DNA of 63,872 nucleotides, from positions 1 through 63,872 of the forward strand of contig DASVCS010000089.1 of assembly GCA_036381495.1 (NCBI GenBank), given 5' to 3'. Position 1 is the stretch's first letter. Every line of letters starts with the position of its first letter. The translations under genes and the position numbers were made by a program. This DNA comes from DASVCS01 sp036381495. GTDB taxonomy: Bacteria; Gemmatimonadota; Gemmatimonadetes; Longimicrobiales; RSA9. Shown in pieces: positions 17,836-26,971 of the stretch. The notes under the pieces are model-generated. The model saw nothing but the letters and a program-made list of their open reading frames with translations. It searched no databases and had not been told where the DNA came from.

Positions 17836-19926
17836 TCAGAAAGCCGGTCCCACAGAGACATCGAGGCGCCAGTCGCGGCGGGTGTCGATGCCTGCTGCAA
17901 GGAGGATCGGCCCCAGTGGGGTGGTCCATAACGCGCCGGCATCGGCGCCGGCGAGCCAGTGTTCGTCATCATCGAATTGGGCGAAGTCGTCGCCGATCGC
18001 GCCGCCGCGGATGCGGAGGCGCGCCATCCCTTCGAGTGGGATGGGGATGGCGATGTCTGCGCCGAGGACGGCGCGGGTGCGGCCGCGTTCGGCGCCCCAG
18101 CGGAGGCCGGGGATGAGGTGTTGGTCGCCGAGTGCGGGGAGCGCGTCGGGTGGTGCATTGCCGCGGGCGGCGGCGATGTCGGCCAGGACGGCGAAGCGGA
18201 CGGGCCCGCGGTGTGTTTCGAGTGCGGCGCCGAGGTGTGCGCGTCGGTAGTCGAAGGCGCCGAAGCGGATCTCGGCCTCGGCGATGGTGGGGATGCCGAC
18301 CACGCGGGTGAGGGGTCCGGCTTCGGCGAAGCGGAGCAGCGGGCCGAAGGCGCCGCCATCGGCCTGGTGGTCGACGTCGACGTGTTCGGCGCGGAAGGTG
18401 GCGCTGATCACGGCATCGGGGGTGATGCGTCGGGTGTCGAGACCGAGCCAGCCGCCGGTGCGCCGGACTTCGAGTTCGTCCACGACGTGGTCATCGCGAA
18501 AGAGGCGGACATCGCGTTCGCGGTAGTGGGTGCCGGCGGTCCACGCGATGGGTGCCCAGGTGGGCGGCATCACGTGGGTGGCGGCGGCGACCCAGCGTTC
18601 AATGCTCTGGCCGGTGGCGGCCAGTTCGATGGAGGTCGGCACATCGACCGGGAGTCGGGCATCGATTGCGGCCCAGGCGCGTCCGCCGCGGTCGGTGTCG
18701 TAACCCGCGGCGGCGGCGAGCCGGACGGGCGGTCGTGCATCGAGTTCGACGTGCAGTTCCGGAGATGGGTCGGCCGTAGCGTCCAATGTAGCATCGGGCT
18801 CCGACAGGACGGAGGGCCAGATGCCGGTGAACAGTCCGGTACGGTAGAGCCGGTCGACGGCGGCGAGGACGCGGCCGGTGTCGTACGGCGCGGGGGCGGC
18901 GGGTGCGAAGGCCGCCTCGGCGAGCGCGGCAAGCGCGGGGTCGGTGGCGCCGATGCGGAGTCGGCCGAGCGAGTCGGGTGGTGGTTGCGGTCGCCGTTCG
19001 GGGGCGGGGCGGGGCGCCGGTGCGAGCGCGGCGAGCGTGGCATCGAGGCCGGCGCGCAGCAGTGGCAGCGGATTGCGGGGGAACACCGCTTCCGGCAGCC
19101 CCGGTTCGATCTCGGGGAGGATCAACACGTCGGGCCGGACCTCGTCGGGGAGCGTATTGAGCAAGGTGAGCCGGAGTCCCCGCAGTCCGATGCTCAACGG
19201 GTCCAGCGACTCGATCCTGGCGGGCGGGCGGAGCACGTCCACGGCGATGACGTGCTTCGCACCGAGCCCGCGCGCCACGGCGACGGGAAGATAGTTGCTG
19301 ATGCCGCCATCCACCAGCAGGCGCGCGTTCCAGCGGACTGGAGCGAAGACGCCGGGGACGGCCATGCTCGCGCGGACGGCTCGCGCGAGATCGCCGGTGG
19401 CGGGGGCGGCGATGGCGCCGTCGCGCAGGTCCGTCGCCACGGCGCGGAAGCGGCGCGGCAGCCGGTCGAAGTCTCCGCGGCTGCGGGCCTGTGCATCGAA
19501 GAGCAGGCGCACGAGCGTCCGGTTGATGCGCCAGTCGGAGATCAGACCGCGCGCCCGGGGCCGCCGTCCCGGGTCGAGCGTGATTTCGAGCACGGGGTAG
19601 CGCGGCTCGCGGTCCGGCCCGACGACGAGCGGCGCGGGTGTGAAGAGCGTCGGCCAGTCCTGCGTCTCGATCAGCCGCCAGATGCGGGCGGGTTCGATGC
19701 CGGCCGCGTAGAGCGCGCCGATGATCGCGCCCATACTGGTTCCGACCACCATGTCGGGCTCGCGGCCGAGCCGTTCGAGCGCGACCACGACGCCCGCGTG
19801 CGCCAGGCCGCGCGCCCCACCACCGCCCAGGACGAGCGCGGACTGGGCGCGCGCCGGCGCGACCTGCATTGCCAGCGCCGCGGCGACCAGCGCCGCGGTC
19901 CGTTTTCGTGGGTGCGACCGGCTCAC
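17836..19926 (-). CDS. Patatin-like phospholipase with outer-membrane barrel (PlpD-like)
   Basis: A 696-residue secreted protein. A signal peptide ends near APARAQS, then a patatin domain with LVLGGGGARG, nucleophile motif GTSMG (about residue 70) and VDGG (about 190), a middle region that could be a POTRA domain (about 320-400), and a C-terminal beta-strand-rich segment ending in Phe (VGPAF), as outer-membrane barrels do. This is the type Vd autotransporter plan. GTG 19926 chosen because it starts the signal peptide (SRSHPRKRTAALVAAALAMQ). Confidence 0.88.
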   Translation of the reverse strand: MSRSHPRKRTAALVAAALAMQVAPARAQSALVLGGGGARGLAHAGVVVALERLGREPDMVVGTSMGAIIGALYAAGIEPARIWRLIETQDWPTLFTPAPLVVGPDREPRYPVLEITLDPGRRPRARGLISDWRINRTLVRLLFDAQARSRGDFDRLPRRFRAVATDLRDGAIAAPATGDLARAVRASMAVPGVFAPVRWNARLLVDGGISNYLPVAVARGLGAKHVIAVDVLRPPARIESLDPLSIGLRGLRLTLLNTLPDEVRPDVLILPEIEPGLPEAVFPRNPLPLLRAGLDATLAALAPAPRPAPERRPQPPPDSLGRLRIGATDPALAALAEAAFAPAAPAPYDTGRVLAAVDRLYRTGLFTGIWPSVLSEPDATLDATADPSPELHVELDARPPVRLAAAAGYDTDRGGRAWAAIDARLPVDVPTSIELAATGQSIERWVAAATHVMPPTWAPIAWTAGTHYRERDVRLFRDDHVVDELEVRRTGGWLGLDTRRITPDAVISATFRAEHVDVDHQADGGAFGPLLRFAEAGPLTRVVGIPTIAEAEIRFGAFDYRRAHLGAALETHRGPVRFAVLADIAAARGNAPPDALPALGDQHLIPGLRWGAERGRTRAVLGADIAIPIPLEGMARLRIRGGAIGDDFAQFDDDEHWLAGADAGALWTTPLGPILLAAGIDTRRDWRLDVSVGPAF

Positions 19927-20041
19927 GATCCCGCCGGGGGTGGACAGGCGGCGGCCGGCGTGTAGCTTACAGCGTATACGGCTCCGGGAGTCCGTGAGAA
20001 GCCGGCGCCATCGCTTCTGCTGATCGCGTGAAGGAGCGACA

Positions 20042-20320
20042 ATGGATGAAGTCTCCTGCGTCCGGTGCGGCCAGACCGGGCCTCGGCTCGAACGGCCGCC
20101 GCTTCGCAATGAACTCGGCGAGCGGATCCACCGCTCGATCTGTCAGCGGTGCTGGGACCAATGGCTCCGCCAGCAGACCGCGTTGATCAATCACTACGGT
20201 CTCGACGTCCGTGAGAAACCCGCCCGCGACATGTTGACGGCCAACATGGAGGCGTTCCTCTTCCGGACCGGCACGGCCGATCCTATCGATACGTCGAAGA
20301 AGGGCAGCATCGAGTGGTGA
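20042..20320 (+). CDS. YggX-like Fe(2+)-trafficking protein with four extra cysteines
   Basis: A 92-residue protein. The segment ELGERI...WDQWLRQQTALINHY...ANMEAFLF follows the YggX/Fe-trafficking family, which protects Fe-S enzymes from oxidative damage. It also has CVRC at residues 6-9 and CQRC at 34-37, a zinc-ribbon-like pair not found in classical YggX, which has a single N-terminal Cys. It may bind Zn or an Fe-S cluster. GAAGGAGCGACA precedes the ATG. Identification as YggX-like is good; metal content is inferred. Confidence 0.8.
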   Translation: MDEVSCVRCGQTGPRLERPPLRNELGERIHRSICQRCWDQWLRQQTALINHYGLDVREKPARDMLTANMEAFLFRTGTADPIDTSKKGSIEW

Positions 20321-20804
20321 TCCCCGTGTCGGGGGCCGCCGCACGACCCTGCCGGTACGAGGTGTGAGCGTCACCTGAACACGGCGCCGGCCGTTCGATC
20401 GTGCGGCACGCGGGCGCGCTCCCGATGGACGGGCGACGCTCGGCGCGCATGGTGCCGGGTTGTCGCTGGATGCTGCGGTCGGATGGCGACGGGCCGGGGC
20501 GCGCGATTGCTACAGCATGGGGCGCCGCGCTCCACGCGTCAAGCGGTGCGGGCCGAGCCGGAGATCGTTCAGCAGCGCGGGCTCACGGTGCGGCCGGGGT
20601 GCTGGGGCAGCGGGGGCTCATGCCCGGTTCGGCCGGGCGGTGCGTGATCCGGGGCGATGTCCGGGAGCGGGGCCGGCGCGCCCGAAGGAAACCGCCGGCC
20701 GCACCTTTACGGGGACGGGTAGAGCGCAACCGCGGAGCCCGTGAGGACGGGGAATCCTTCGGGCACTCGTGCCATGGGGCGGACCGGTTCACCGGAACCG
20801 TACA
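20321..20804. other. Non-coding GC-rich region with a degenerate repeat A fragment
   Basis: No convincing gene. Around 20680-20715, GCGCCCGAAGGAAACCGCCG followed by CCTTTACGGGG resembles the GCGCCCGAAGGAAGCCTCCG plus GTTTACGGGA stretch of repeat A3, suggesting a decayed copy. ACCGGTTCACCGGAACCG near 20780 is a partial palindrome. Confidence 0.4.
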
Positions 20805-21368
20805 TCACGTCACGCCCGAGCCGCCGAACGCGGAATGCCGTTCGGCGGCCTCCTTCCGCTCGGGATCGGCGAAGGAGTCCCCCGGTGCGCCGCTCGATCG
20901 GATCCGGGCGAGTTCATCGAGCGTGAGTCCGGCTTCTTCGAGCCACGCGGCGAGTTCCGGATCGCTCGCCAGCTCCGGAGTGGACGCATCGTCGTCCATT
21001 GTCGCAATGCGCCGCGCCAGCTCGGGACGGCCCGAGCGCGCGATCAGGTAGGCGACGGCGCAGAGCGGGTCGCGCGGATCGGCGCACCCCGCCGCGTGCT
21101 CGCCGGCGATGCGGGGATCGTAAGCGAAGATGCCGCGCTCGCGGTATTCGCGCAGGAACCCGATGTTGCGCGCGCGCGCCGTACGCTGCGCGGGCGTGAG
21201 CCGCGAGACATCCCGCGCGAGCAGGTCGCGCTCGACGCGCTCCAGATGCGCCTGGATCTGCGCGATCTCGCGGTCCGCGCCGGGAGTGCCGCGCGGTACG
21301 GCGATCGAGGCGGCAAGGACGAGGACCACGGCGGAAATCAGGGCGAGGGCGGTATGCGTGGATCTCAT
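20805..21368 (-). CDS. Secreted hypothetical protein
   Basis: A 187-residue protein with an N-terminal signal peptide or anchor (LALISAVVLVLAASIAV). The rest is helical and charged with a pair of Cys in CADPRDPLC (about residue 98-107). No family recognised. Divergently placed from the sugar dehydrogenase gene; the two share a short upstream region of about 70 bp. Confidence 0.65.
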   Translation of the reverse strand: MRSTHTALALISAVVLVLAASIAVPRGTPGADREIAQIQAHLERVERDLLARDVSRLTPAQRTARARNIGFLREYRERGIFAYDPRIAGEHAAGCADPRDPLCAVAYLIARSGRPELARRIATMDDDASTPELASDPELAAWLEEAGLTLDELARIRSSGAPGDSFADPERKEAAERHSAFGGSGVT

Positions 21369-21437
21369 CTGTCGATGCTCCGGTACGGGCTCTCATTTGT
21401 AAGACGCCCGAGGGCCGGGGGTTGTGACACGGCGGGG

Positions 21438-22619
21438 ATGTTAGGGCTGGCCCTGGCCCCAGCCCGCGGCGTCGCAGGCGCCGCATTGCTGTTCCTGGCT
21501 TGCGGCGGCGATTCGGGGGTCGAGCCGGAGCCGCCGGTCGGGACGGAGATCCGTCTCGAGCGGATCGCGGAGGGGCTCGATGGGCCGGTGCATGTGACGG
21601 TCGCGCCGGGCGATGCGGAACGTGTGTTCGTGGTCGAGAAGACGGGGCGCATCCGCATCATCCGGAATGGCGTGTTGCAGGCCGCGCCGTTCCTCGACAT
21701 CTCGGGTCTCGTGAGTGGCGGCAGCGAGCAGGGGTTGCTCAGCGTGGCGTTCCATCCGGGGTACGCGGGCAATGGCCGGTTCTTCGTCGACTACACGAAC
21801 CGGGAGGGTGACACGCGCGTGGTCGAGTACCGGCGCGGCGCCGATCCGGACGTGGCCGATCCCGAGCCGGTGGCCACACTCCTCGCGGTCGACCAGCCGT
21901 ACGCGAACCACAACGGCGGGCTGCTCCTCTTCGGCCCCGACGGATACCTCTACATCGGCCTGGGGGATGGCGGCAGTGCCGGTGACCCGCAGGAGAACGG
22001 ACAGGACCGGACCACGCTGTTGGGCGCGATCCTGCGGATCGACGTGGACGGACCGGAACCGTACGGGATCCCCGCGGACAACCCGTTCGAGGGCGATCCG
22101 TCGGCGCGCCCCGAGATCTGGGCGTACGGGCTGCGCAACCCGTGGCGCTTCAGCTTCGATCGCGAGACCGGCGACCTCTACATCGCGGATGTGGGCCAGA
22201 ACGCGTGGGAGGAAGTCGACGTCGAGCCGGCGGGGAGCGACGGCGGCCGCAACTACGGCTGGAACATCATGGAGGGTGCGCACTGTTACGGATCGGACGA
22301 CTGCGCGCGGGCAGGCCTCGTACTCCCGGCCTACGAATACCCGCACGACGACGGCGCGTGCTCGATCACCGGCGGCTTCGTCTATCGCGGCACGGCGATC
22401 CCCACGCTCGATGGCCACTACTTCTTTGCCGACCTGTGCGGCGGCTGGATCCACAGCTTCCGCTACGATGCGGGCGAGGTGAGCGAGGTCCGGGACTGGA
22501 CGGACGTGATCGGCGCTGTCGGCCAGGTCACCTCGTTCGGCGAGGATGCCGCGGGCGAGCTGTACCTGACCACGCTGGACGGCGACGTCTACCGGATCCT
22601 CCCCGCGCCTACGCCCTGA
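21438..22619 (+). CDS. PQQ-dependent sugar dehydrogenase-type beta-propeller (Gdh/YliI family)
   Basis: A 393-residue secreted propeller of the soluble glucose/aldose-sugar dehydrogenase family. Family hallmarks: GLDGPVHVTVAPGD, SEQGLLSVAFHPGY (about residue 95), YLYIGLGDGGSAGDPQENGQ (about 172) and YGLRNPWRFSFDRETG (about 230). A lipobox-like LFLACGG ends the signal peptide, so probably a lipoprotein. Expected to oxidise sugars in the periplasm if PQQ is available; no PQQ biosynthesis genes are in the window. Confidence 0.9.
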   Translation: MLGLALAPARGVAGAALLFLACGGDSGVEPEPPVGTEIRLERIAEGLDGPVHVTVAPGDAERVFVVEKTGRIRIIRNGVLQAAPFLDISGLVSGGSEQGLLSVAFHPGYAGNGRFFVDYTNREGDTRVVEYRRGADPDVADPEPVATLLAVDQPYANHNGGLLLFGPDGYLYIGLGDGGSAGDPQENGQDRTTLLGAILRIDVDGPEPYGIPADNPFEGDPSARPEIWAYGLRNPWRFSFDRETGDLYIADVGQNAWEEVDVEPAGSDGGRNYGWNIMEGAHCYGSDDCARAGLVLPAYEYPHDDGACSITGGFVYRGTAIPTLDGHYFFADLCGGWIHSFRYDAGEVSEVRDWTDVIGAVGQVTSFGEDAAGELYLTTLDGDVYRILPAPTP

Positions 22620-22699
22620 ACATCGGCCCCGTCGCGCCTGGCTGGCGCGCCCCCGGCCGCGTATGTTGGAGTCACCACCCCTTCAGCCCGGAGGTCGCG

Positions 22700-23185
22700 A
22701 TGCCGACGGATGACGATCGCCGCGCCGCGGAAGTCCACAGGTTGTACTGGGAGACCGACGCGTCGGTCGGCGCAATCGCGGAGCGGCTCGGGATCTCGCG
22801 GCGTGCGCTGTACCGCCTCCTGCGCCCCTCGCCCGCCGGCGCGCGCTGCCACGTCTGCGGCGGTGAACTGGTCTACCCGAACCGGTCGGCGCGCGAGGCC
22901 GGCCGCGCCGAATGCGCGAACTGCGGACACGTCGAAGAGATCTCGACATTGCGCGGGGCCACCGCGGAGATCGGATCTCGACTCCGCGAGGAGGCCGACC
23001 GGTCGGCGCGCGAAGCCGTGGGCGCCGGAGCACCCGAAGCCGTGTGGCCCCACAGGGCCGGGCCGGAAGCGCCGATGGAAGCGGAACGGGCACTCCGGCG
23101 CGGACGCGCCCTCGCCATCGGCGGTGCAGCCCTCGCCGGCCTCGCCGTGGGTGCCATCGCGGGACTGCTGATTTCGCGGCGCTGA
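22700..23185 (+). CDS. HTH plus zinc-ribbon membrane-anchored protein
   Basis: A 161-residue protein: a helix-turn-helix of the helix-turn-helix resolvase/AraC-type small fold (SVGAIAERLGISRRALYRLL, about 24-43), a four-Cys ribbon CHVCGG...CANC (about 53-77), a charged linker and a C-terminal membrane segment (LAIGGAALAGLAVGAIAGLL). A DNA-binding domain tethered to the membrane is suggested. GGAGGTCGCG precedes the ATG. Confidence 0.75.
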   Translation: MPTDDDRRAAEVHRLYWETDASVGAIAERLGISRRALYRLLRPSPAGARCHVCGGELVYPNRSAREAGRAECANCGHVEEISTLRGATAEIGSRLREEADRSAREAVGAGAPEAVWPHRAGPEAPMEAERALRRGRALAIGGAALAGLAVGAIAGLLISRR

Positions 23186-23317
23186 AGTGGGAGCCGAGAG
23201 GCTGAAGCCGAGCCTTTCCGCCACCCCGCCCCGTTCCGTGCGCGAGTTCGTGCGCGTCACCAGCGGCTGCGACCCCATCACGATCGCGTTCCCGCGGGCA
23301 TCGCAGGCACCACTCCG

Positions 23318-23584
23318 TCAAAGATGCGTCGTTCGCGTCATCGGGTCGCGGGGCCGGCGGCTGCGCGGGCGCGCCTCCGGCGTGTTCTCCCGGATGACGT
23401 CCTGCTTGCCGCGGCGGATGGACTCGATCTTCTCCTCGTGATCCTCATCGCCGCGCATGTGCCGGCGTTGCTTGGACGCGCCGGTCGTGGCCGCTTCCTC
23501 GCTCGGGAGCCGGCCGCGTTCACGAGCACGGCGCGCCTTGCGGCGCAACTGGCGGTTGTCGCCTTCCATCTGTCGTCCGCTCAT
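23318..23584 (-). CDS. Small, highly charged protein of unknown function
   Basis: An 88-residue Arg/Lys/Glu-rich protein, rich in charged helical sequence (DNRQLRRKARRARERGR and HEEKIESIRRGKQDVIREN). GGAGGGCGG precedes ATG 23584 at 4 nt, so this start is preferred to ATG 23608. Follows the next gene (23614-23862) by about 30 nt in a probable two-gene unit. Resembles a nucleic-acid-binding or stress protein only by composition. Confidence 0.55.
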   Translation of the reverse strand: MSGRQMEGDNRQLRRKARRARERGRLPSEEAATTGASKQRRHMRGDEDHEEKIESIRRGKQDVIRENTPEARPRSRRPRDPMTRTTHL

Positions 23585-23613
23585 TCCGCCCTCCCGGGCC
23601 TCTCCCATCCGGT

Positions 23614-23862
23614 TCAGTGCATGCGGTGCGCGCGCCGGAGCGCGGGCGGCCAGTAGCGCCGCGAGTACGCGCGATCCTCGTAGAGGAACTCCTTGTCGCC
23701 GGGACGGGCGCCGCGCCGGCGCGCCCGGCCGTTGCGGTGCTCCTTTTCGAGTTCCCAGCGCTCGATCGCGAAGCGGCGGGCGTACGCGGCCTCATAGCGA
23801 CCGTAGCGCCTGTCGTATTCCGGTCCGCGGTAGTCGTAGCGCATACGATCGAATCGAGCCAT
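23614..23862 (-). CDS. Small Tyr/Arg-rich protein of unknown function
   Basis: An 82-residue protein with nine or more Tyr and many Arg in a DYRGPEYDRRYGRYEAAYAR-like pattern. CGGAGGGAAGT gives a strong ribosome binding site for ATG 23862. First of a two-gene unit with the charged protein downstream. No family recognised; composition suggests disordered, RNA- or DNA-associating behaviour. Confidence 0.6.
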   Translation of the reverse strand: MARFDRMRYDYRGPEYDRRYGRYEAAYARRFAIERWELEKEHRNGRARRRGARPGDKEFLYEDRAYSRRYWPPALRRAHRMH

Positions 23863-23918
23863 ACTTCCCTCCGGGGTCACGGATCCAGGGGTCAGGGGTG
23901 CAAGGGGTGGACCGGGGG

Positions 23919-24165
23919 GCGGCGCCGGAGGCGCCGGCGGGGCTGGGGCTGGGGCTAGGGCTGGGGCTAGGGTGTACCCGGGAGGCGGTGCGGTGGAGGG
24001 GAGGACGGCCCGGGAACGGCCGGGAACGGGAGCGGGAGCGGGGCGCCCGAAGGAAGCCTCCGTCCCCACGTTTACGTTTACGGGATGGGGGCGGCCGGGA
24101 GCGGGAACGTTCGCGGGGTCGGGGTCGGGAGGCAGCGGGGACGCGCTCGCGCACGGCTTTTCGGG
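23919..24165 (+). repeat. Dispersed repeat family A, copy A3, in a divergent promoter region
   Basis: Starts with hairpin CGGCGCC-GGA-GGCGCCG, then a GGGGCTGGGGCTAGGGCTGG array, GGAGGACGGCCCGGG, a segment GCGCCCGAAGGAAGCCTCCG unique to this copy, CGTTTACGTTTACGGGAT and a CGTTCGCGGGGTCGGGGTCG end. It fills the whole interval between the minus-strand Tyr-rich gene and the plus-strand aminotransferase gene. Confidence 0.8.
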
Positions 24166-24176
24166 GAGTACTGACG

Positions 24177-25553
24177 ATGACCGAACCATGGGGCGAGGCG
24201 CTGCCGGAGCGGGTGACGGAGGAGATTCCGGGGCCGGCTTCGCGGGCGCTGGCGCGGCGGCTCGCGGCGGTCGAGTCGCCGAACATCACGCGGCTCGAGG
24301 GCGAGCCGCCGATCTTCTGGACGGCCGCGCGGGGGGCGAACGTCCGGGATGCGGATGGGAACGTGTACGTGGATCTCACGTCGGGATTCGCGGTCACGGC
24401 GTCGGGGCACGCGAATCCGCGGGTGGCGGAGGCGATCGCGCGGCAGGCGGGGACGCTGGCGCACGGTCTGGGCGATGTGCAGCCGCCGGAGGTGAAGGTC
24501 CGGCTGCTCGAGCGGCTGGCGGCGCTCGCGCCGGGCGATCTGGGGGTATCGATCCTGGCGAGCGCGGGTGCGGAAGCGGTCGAGGCGGCGCTGAAGACGG
24601 CGGCGCTCTATACCGGCCGGCCCGGCGTCATCGCGTTCTCCGGCGGATACCACGGCCTGACCTACGGTGCACTGGCGACGACGTCGCGTGCGGCGTTCCG
24701 GGAGCCGTTCCTACACCAGCTCTTCGGCGGGGTCCGCTTCGCGCCGTACCCGCGGGGCGGCCGGGGTGCGGCGGAGGACGCGGAGGCGGTGGCCGCGTCG
24801 CTCGCGGCGGTGCGGCGGCTGGTCGCGGAGGCGGAGGACTCGGATGCGCCGATCGGCGCGATCGTGGTGGAACCGGTGCAGGGGCGCGGCGGGATCGTGG
24901 TGCCACCGGACGGCTTCCTTGCCGGGCTGCGCGCGCTCTGTGACGAGCGTGGACTCGTCCTCGTCTTCGACGAGATCTACGTCGGTTTCGGCCGGACGGG
25001 CCGCTGGTTCGCCTCGGAGCACTGGGGCGTGGTCCCGGACATCATGACGGTGGGGAAGGCGCTCACGGGCGCGCTGCCGTTGAGTGCGGCGATCGGAACG
25101 CCGGCCGTGATGGCTGCATGGCCGCCGTCGACCGGCGAGGCGATCCACACGAGCACGTTCCTGGGGAACCCGATCGCGTGTGCGGCGGCTCTGGCACAAC
25201 TCGAAGAAATCGAGACACGCGACCTGGTCGGGCGCGCGGCTCGGCTCGGCGGCTGGCTGCGCGAACGGCTCGACACGTGGCCGGCACGCTACGCCGCGGT
25301 AGGCGAGGTGCGCGGGCTGGGCCTGTTGCAGGGCGTTGCGCTCGTCGACCCCGCGGGATCCGGGCGGCCGGCGACGGGGCTGGCCGCCCGGATCGCGGCA
25401 GCAGCGCTCGATCGCGGCGTGCTGATCCTGGCCGAGGGGCCGGATGCCGACGTGCTCGCCTTCGTGCCGCCGCTGGTCATCACGGAACGGCAGCTCGCCC
25501 ACGCCGTCGACATCATCGAGGCGGAGCTTGCGGCCACCCCGCTGCGTCTCTAG
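24177..25553 (+). CDS. Class III (omega/GABA-type) aminotransferase
   Basis: A 458-residue PLP enzyme of the acetylornithine/GABA aminotransferase family. Seen: SGFAVTASGHANP, phosphate-binding ASAGAEAVEAALKTA (about 122), FSGGYHGLTYGAL, cofactor Asp in VFDEIYVGFGRTG (about 263-275) and the Schiff-base Lys in TVGKALTGALP (about 292). Substrate not determined. Its TAG stop shares the palindrome CTAG with the stop of the convergent pterin dehydratase gene. Upstream is repeat A3, so its promoter must lie in or next to the repeat. Confidence 0.9.
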   Translation: MTEPWGEALPERVTEEIPGPASRALARRLAAVESPNITRLEGEPPIFWTAARGANVRDADGNVYVDLTSGFAVTASGHANPRVAEAIARQAGTLAHGLGDVQPPEVKVRLLERLAALAPGDLGVSILASAGAEAVEAALKTAALYTGRPGVIAFSGGYHGLTYGALATTSRAAFREPFLHQLFGGVRFAPYPRGGRGAAEDAEAVAASLAAVRRLVAEAEDSDAPIGAIVVEPVQGRGGIVVPPDGFLAGLRALCDERGLVLVFDEIYVGFGRTGRWFASEHWGVVPDIMTVGKALTGALPLSAAIGTPAVMAAWPPSTGEAIHTSTFLGNPIACAAALAQLEEIETRDLVGRAARLGGWLRERLDTWPARYAAVGEVRGLGLLQGVALVDPAGSGRPATGLAARIAAAALDRGVLILAEGPDADVLAFVPPLVITERQLAHAVDIIEAELAATPLRL

Positions 25554-25840
25554 CTTCCCGCGGTTTGCACGGCATCGGCCGCACGGGCCAGGTCGAAATC
25601 CTTGGCGGTCAGACCGCCGGCGCTGTGCGTCGACAACGCGAGTGTGACCTGGTCGTAGCGGATGTCGATGTCCGGGTGGTGATCGGCCTGGCGCGCCTGC
25701 TCGGCGACGCGGTTCACGAAGGCGATGGCATCCTCGAACGTCGCGAAGTGGTAGGTCTTGCGGATCTCCTGCCCCGAACGCCGCCAGCCGTCGAGGGCGG
25801 CGAGCCGCTCTTCGATCTGCGAGTCGCTCAGCAGAGCCAC
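25550..25840 (-). CDS. Pterin-4a-carbinolamine dehydratase
   Basis: A 96-residue PCD/DCoH fold protein. The active-site signature is read as DHHPDIDIRYDQVTLALSTH, matching HHPx(8)Yx...TH of the family (about residues 52-72). It recycles tetrahydrobiopterin or acts as a molybdopterin-related dehydratase. GTG 25840 is the likely start (ALLSDSQIEERL follows). Its stop lies within the CTAG shared with the aminotransferase gene. Confidence 0.92.
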   Translation of the reverse strand: MALLSDSQIEERLAALDGWRRSGQEIRKTYHFATFEDAIAFVNRVAEQARQADHHPDIDIRYDQVTLALSTHSAGGLTAKDFDLARAADAVQTAGS

Positions 25841-25961
25841 GGTCCTGCCTCCGTCGAAGGGGGATCGGATGGGTGGACGCAAGTTGCGGCTCCGGCGCGC
25901 CGCCGGCAAGGCGGAGCATTGCCTTTTTTGGATACGACGCACACCTTAGAACGGCTTTTTC

Positions 25962-26960
25962 TTGAAACCGGGGACGCGGGTCCTGGTGACGGGTGCAACG
26001 GGCTTCGTCGGCTCGCACCTGGTCGAGGCGTTGGCCAGCCATGACGTGCGGGTGCGTGCGCTGGTCCGCCGCACGAGCGATGTCGCCGCGCTCGCGCGGC
26101 TCGGTGTCGAGCGAGTCGAGGGCGGCCTCGAAGACGGGGCCGCCCTCGCGCGAGCGATGGAAGGCGCGGACGTCGTCTTCCATCTCGCGGCGATGACACG
26201 AGCCCGGTCGGCCGCGGAGTACGAGCGGGTCAACGCGGGCGGGACGCGCGCGGTCGTCGCGGCCGCCACGGCCGCCGATCCACGCCCCCGCCGACTGGTG
26301 TATCTCAGCTCGTTGGCCGCGGTCGGGCCCAGCCTGGATGGGCGGCCGGTCGGCGCCGATGAAGCGCCGCGCCCGCTGACGGCGTATGGCAGGACCAAGC
26401 TGGCGGGCGAGCGGGCGTGCCTGGCCGCCCGCGACATACTCGACGTCGTGGTGCTCCGCGCACCCGCCGTCTACGGCCCGCGTGATCGGGAGCTGCTGCG
26501 CATGTTCCGGCTCGCGGCATGGGGGATCCTCCCCGTGCCGGCCGGGCCGGTGCGCCGGGTGCAGCTCATCCACGTGGCGGACCTCGCCCGAGCGCTGATC
26601 TGCGCAGCGAGCGCGGCCGCCGCGACGGGCGTGTATCACGCGGCAGAAGCGCGCGCCTACGGCTGGGCGGAAGTCGCCGACCTGATCGGCCGGGCCGTCG
26701 GCCGGCCGGCGCGGCAGGTCCGCGTCCCCGCGTCGCTGGTCCACATTGCTGCGGCAATGAGCGAGTGGACCGCGGCGCTCCGGGGCCGGACGACGCTGTT
26801 CAACCGCGAGAAGGCACGGGAGCTCCTGGCGCCCGGCTGGCTGTGCGAGACCGACGCGCTGCGGCGCGACACCGGCTTCGAGGCGCAGATCCCTCTGCCG
26901 GAGGGATTGCGGACGACGGCCGCGTGGTATCGCGCACAACATTGGCTTCGAGATCGATAG
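25962..26960 (+). CDS. NAD(P)-dependent epimerase/reductase, candidate 3-ketosphinganine reductase (CerR-like)
   Basis: A 332-residue extended short-chain dehydrogenase. Rossmann motif GATGFVGSHL (TGxxGxxG, residues 10-19), the NAD-binding LAAMT, catalytic YGRTK (YxxxK, about 143-147) are present. In Caulobacter ceramide synthesis the ketone of 3-ketosphinganine is reduced by an epimerase-like protein, CerR; here the gene is 11 nt before the serine palmitoyltransferase-like gene, so the same role is inferred. TTG 25962 is the most likely start; no strong ribosome binding site is seen. It could otherwise act on nucleotide sugars. Confidence 0.75.
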   Translation: MKPGTRVLVTGATGFVGSHLVEALASHDVRVRALVRRTSDVAALARLGVERVEGGLEDGAALARAMEGADVVFHLAAMTRARSAAEYERVNAGGTRAVVAAATAADPRPRRLVYLSSLAAVGPSLDGRPVGADEAPRPLTAYGRTKLAGERACLAARDILDVVVLRAPAVYGPRDRELLRMFRLAAWGILPVPAGPVRRVQLIHVADLARALICAASAAAATGVYHAAEARAYGWAEVADLIGRAVGRPARQVRVPASLVHIAAAMSEWTAALRGRTTLFNREKARELLAPGWLCETDALRRDTGFEAQIPLPEGLRTTAAWYRAQHWLRDR

Positions 26961-26971
26961 ATGGAGACTTG

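Noticed and set aside
20401..21051. A 216-codon plus-strand frame in the gap after the YggX-like gene
   Set aside because: No motif, no ribosome binding site, and it overlaps the better-supported secreted protein on the other strand.
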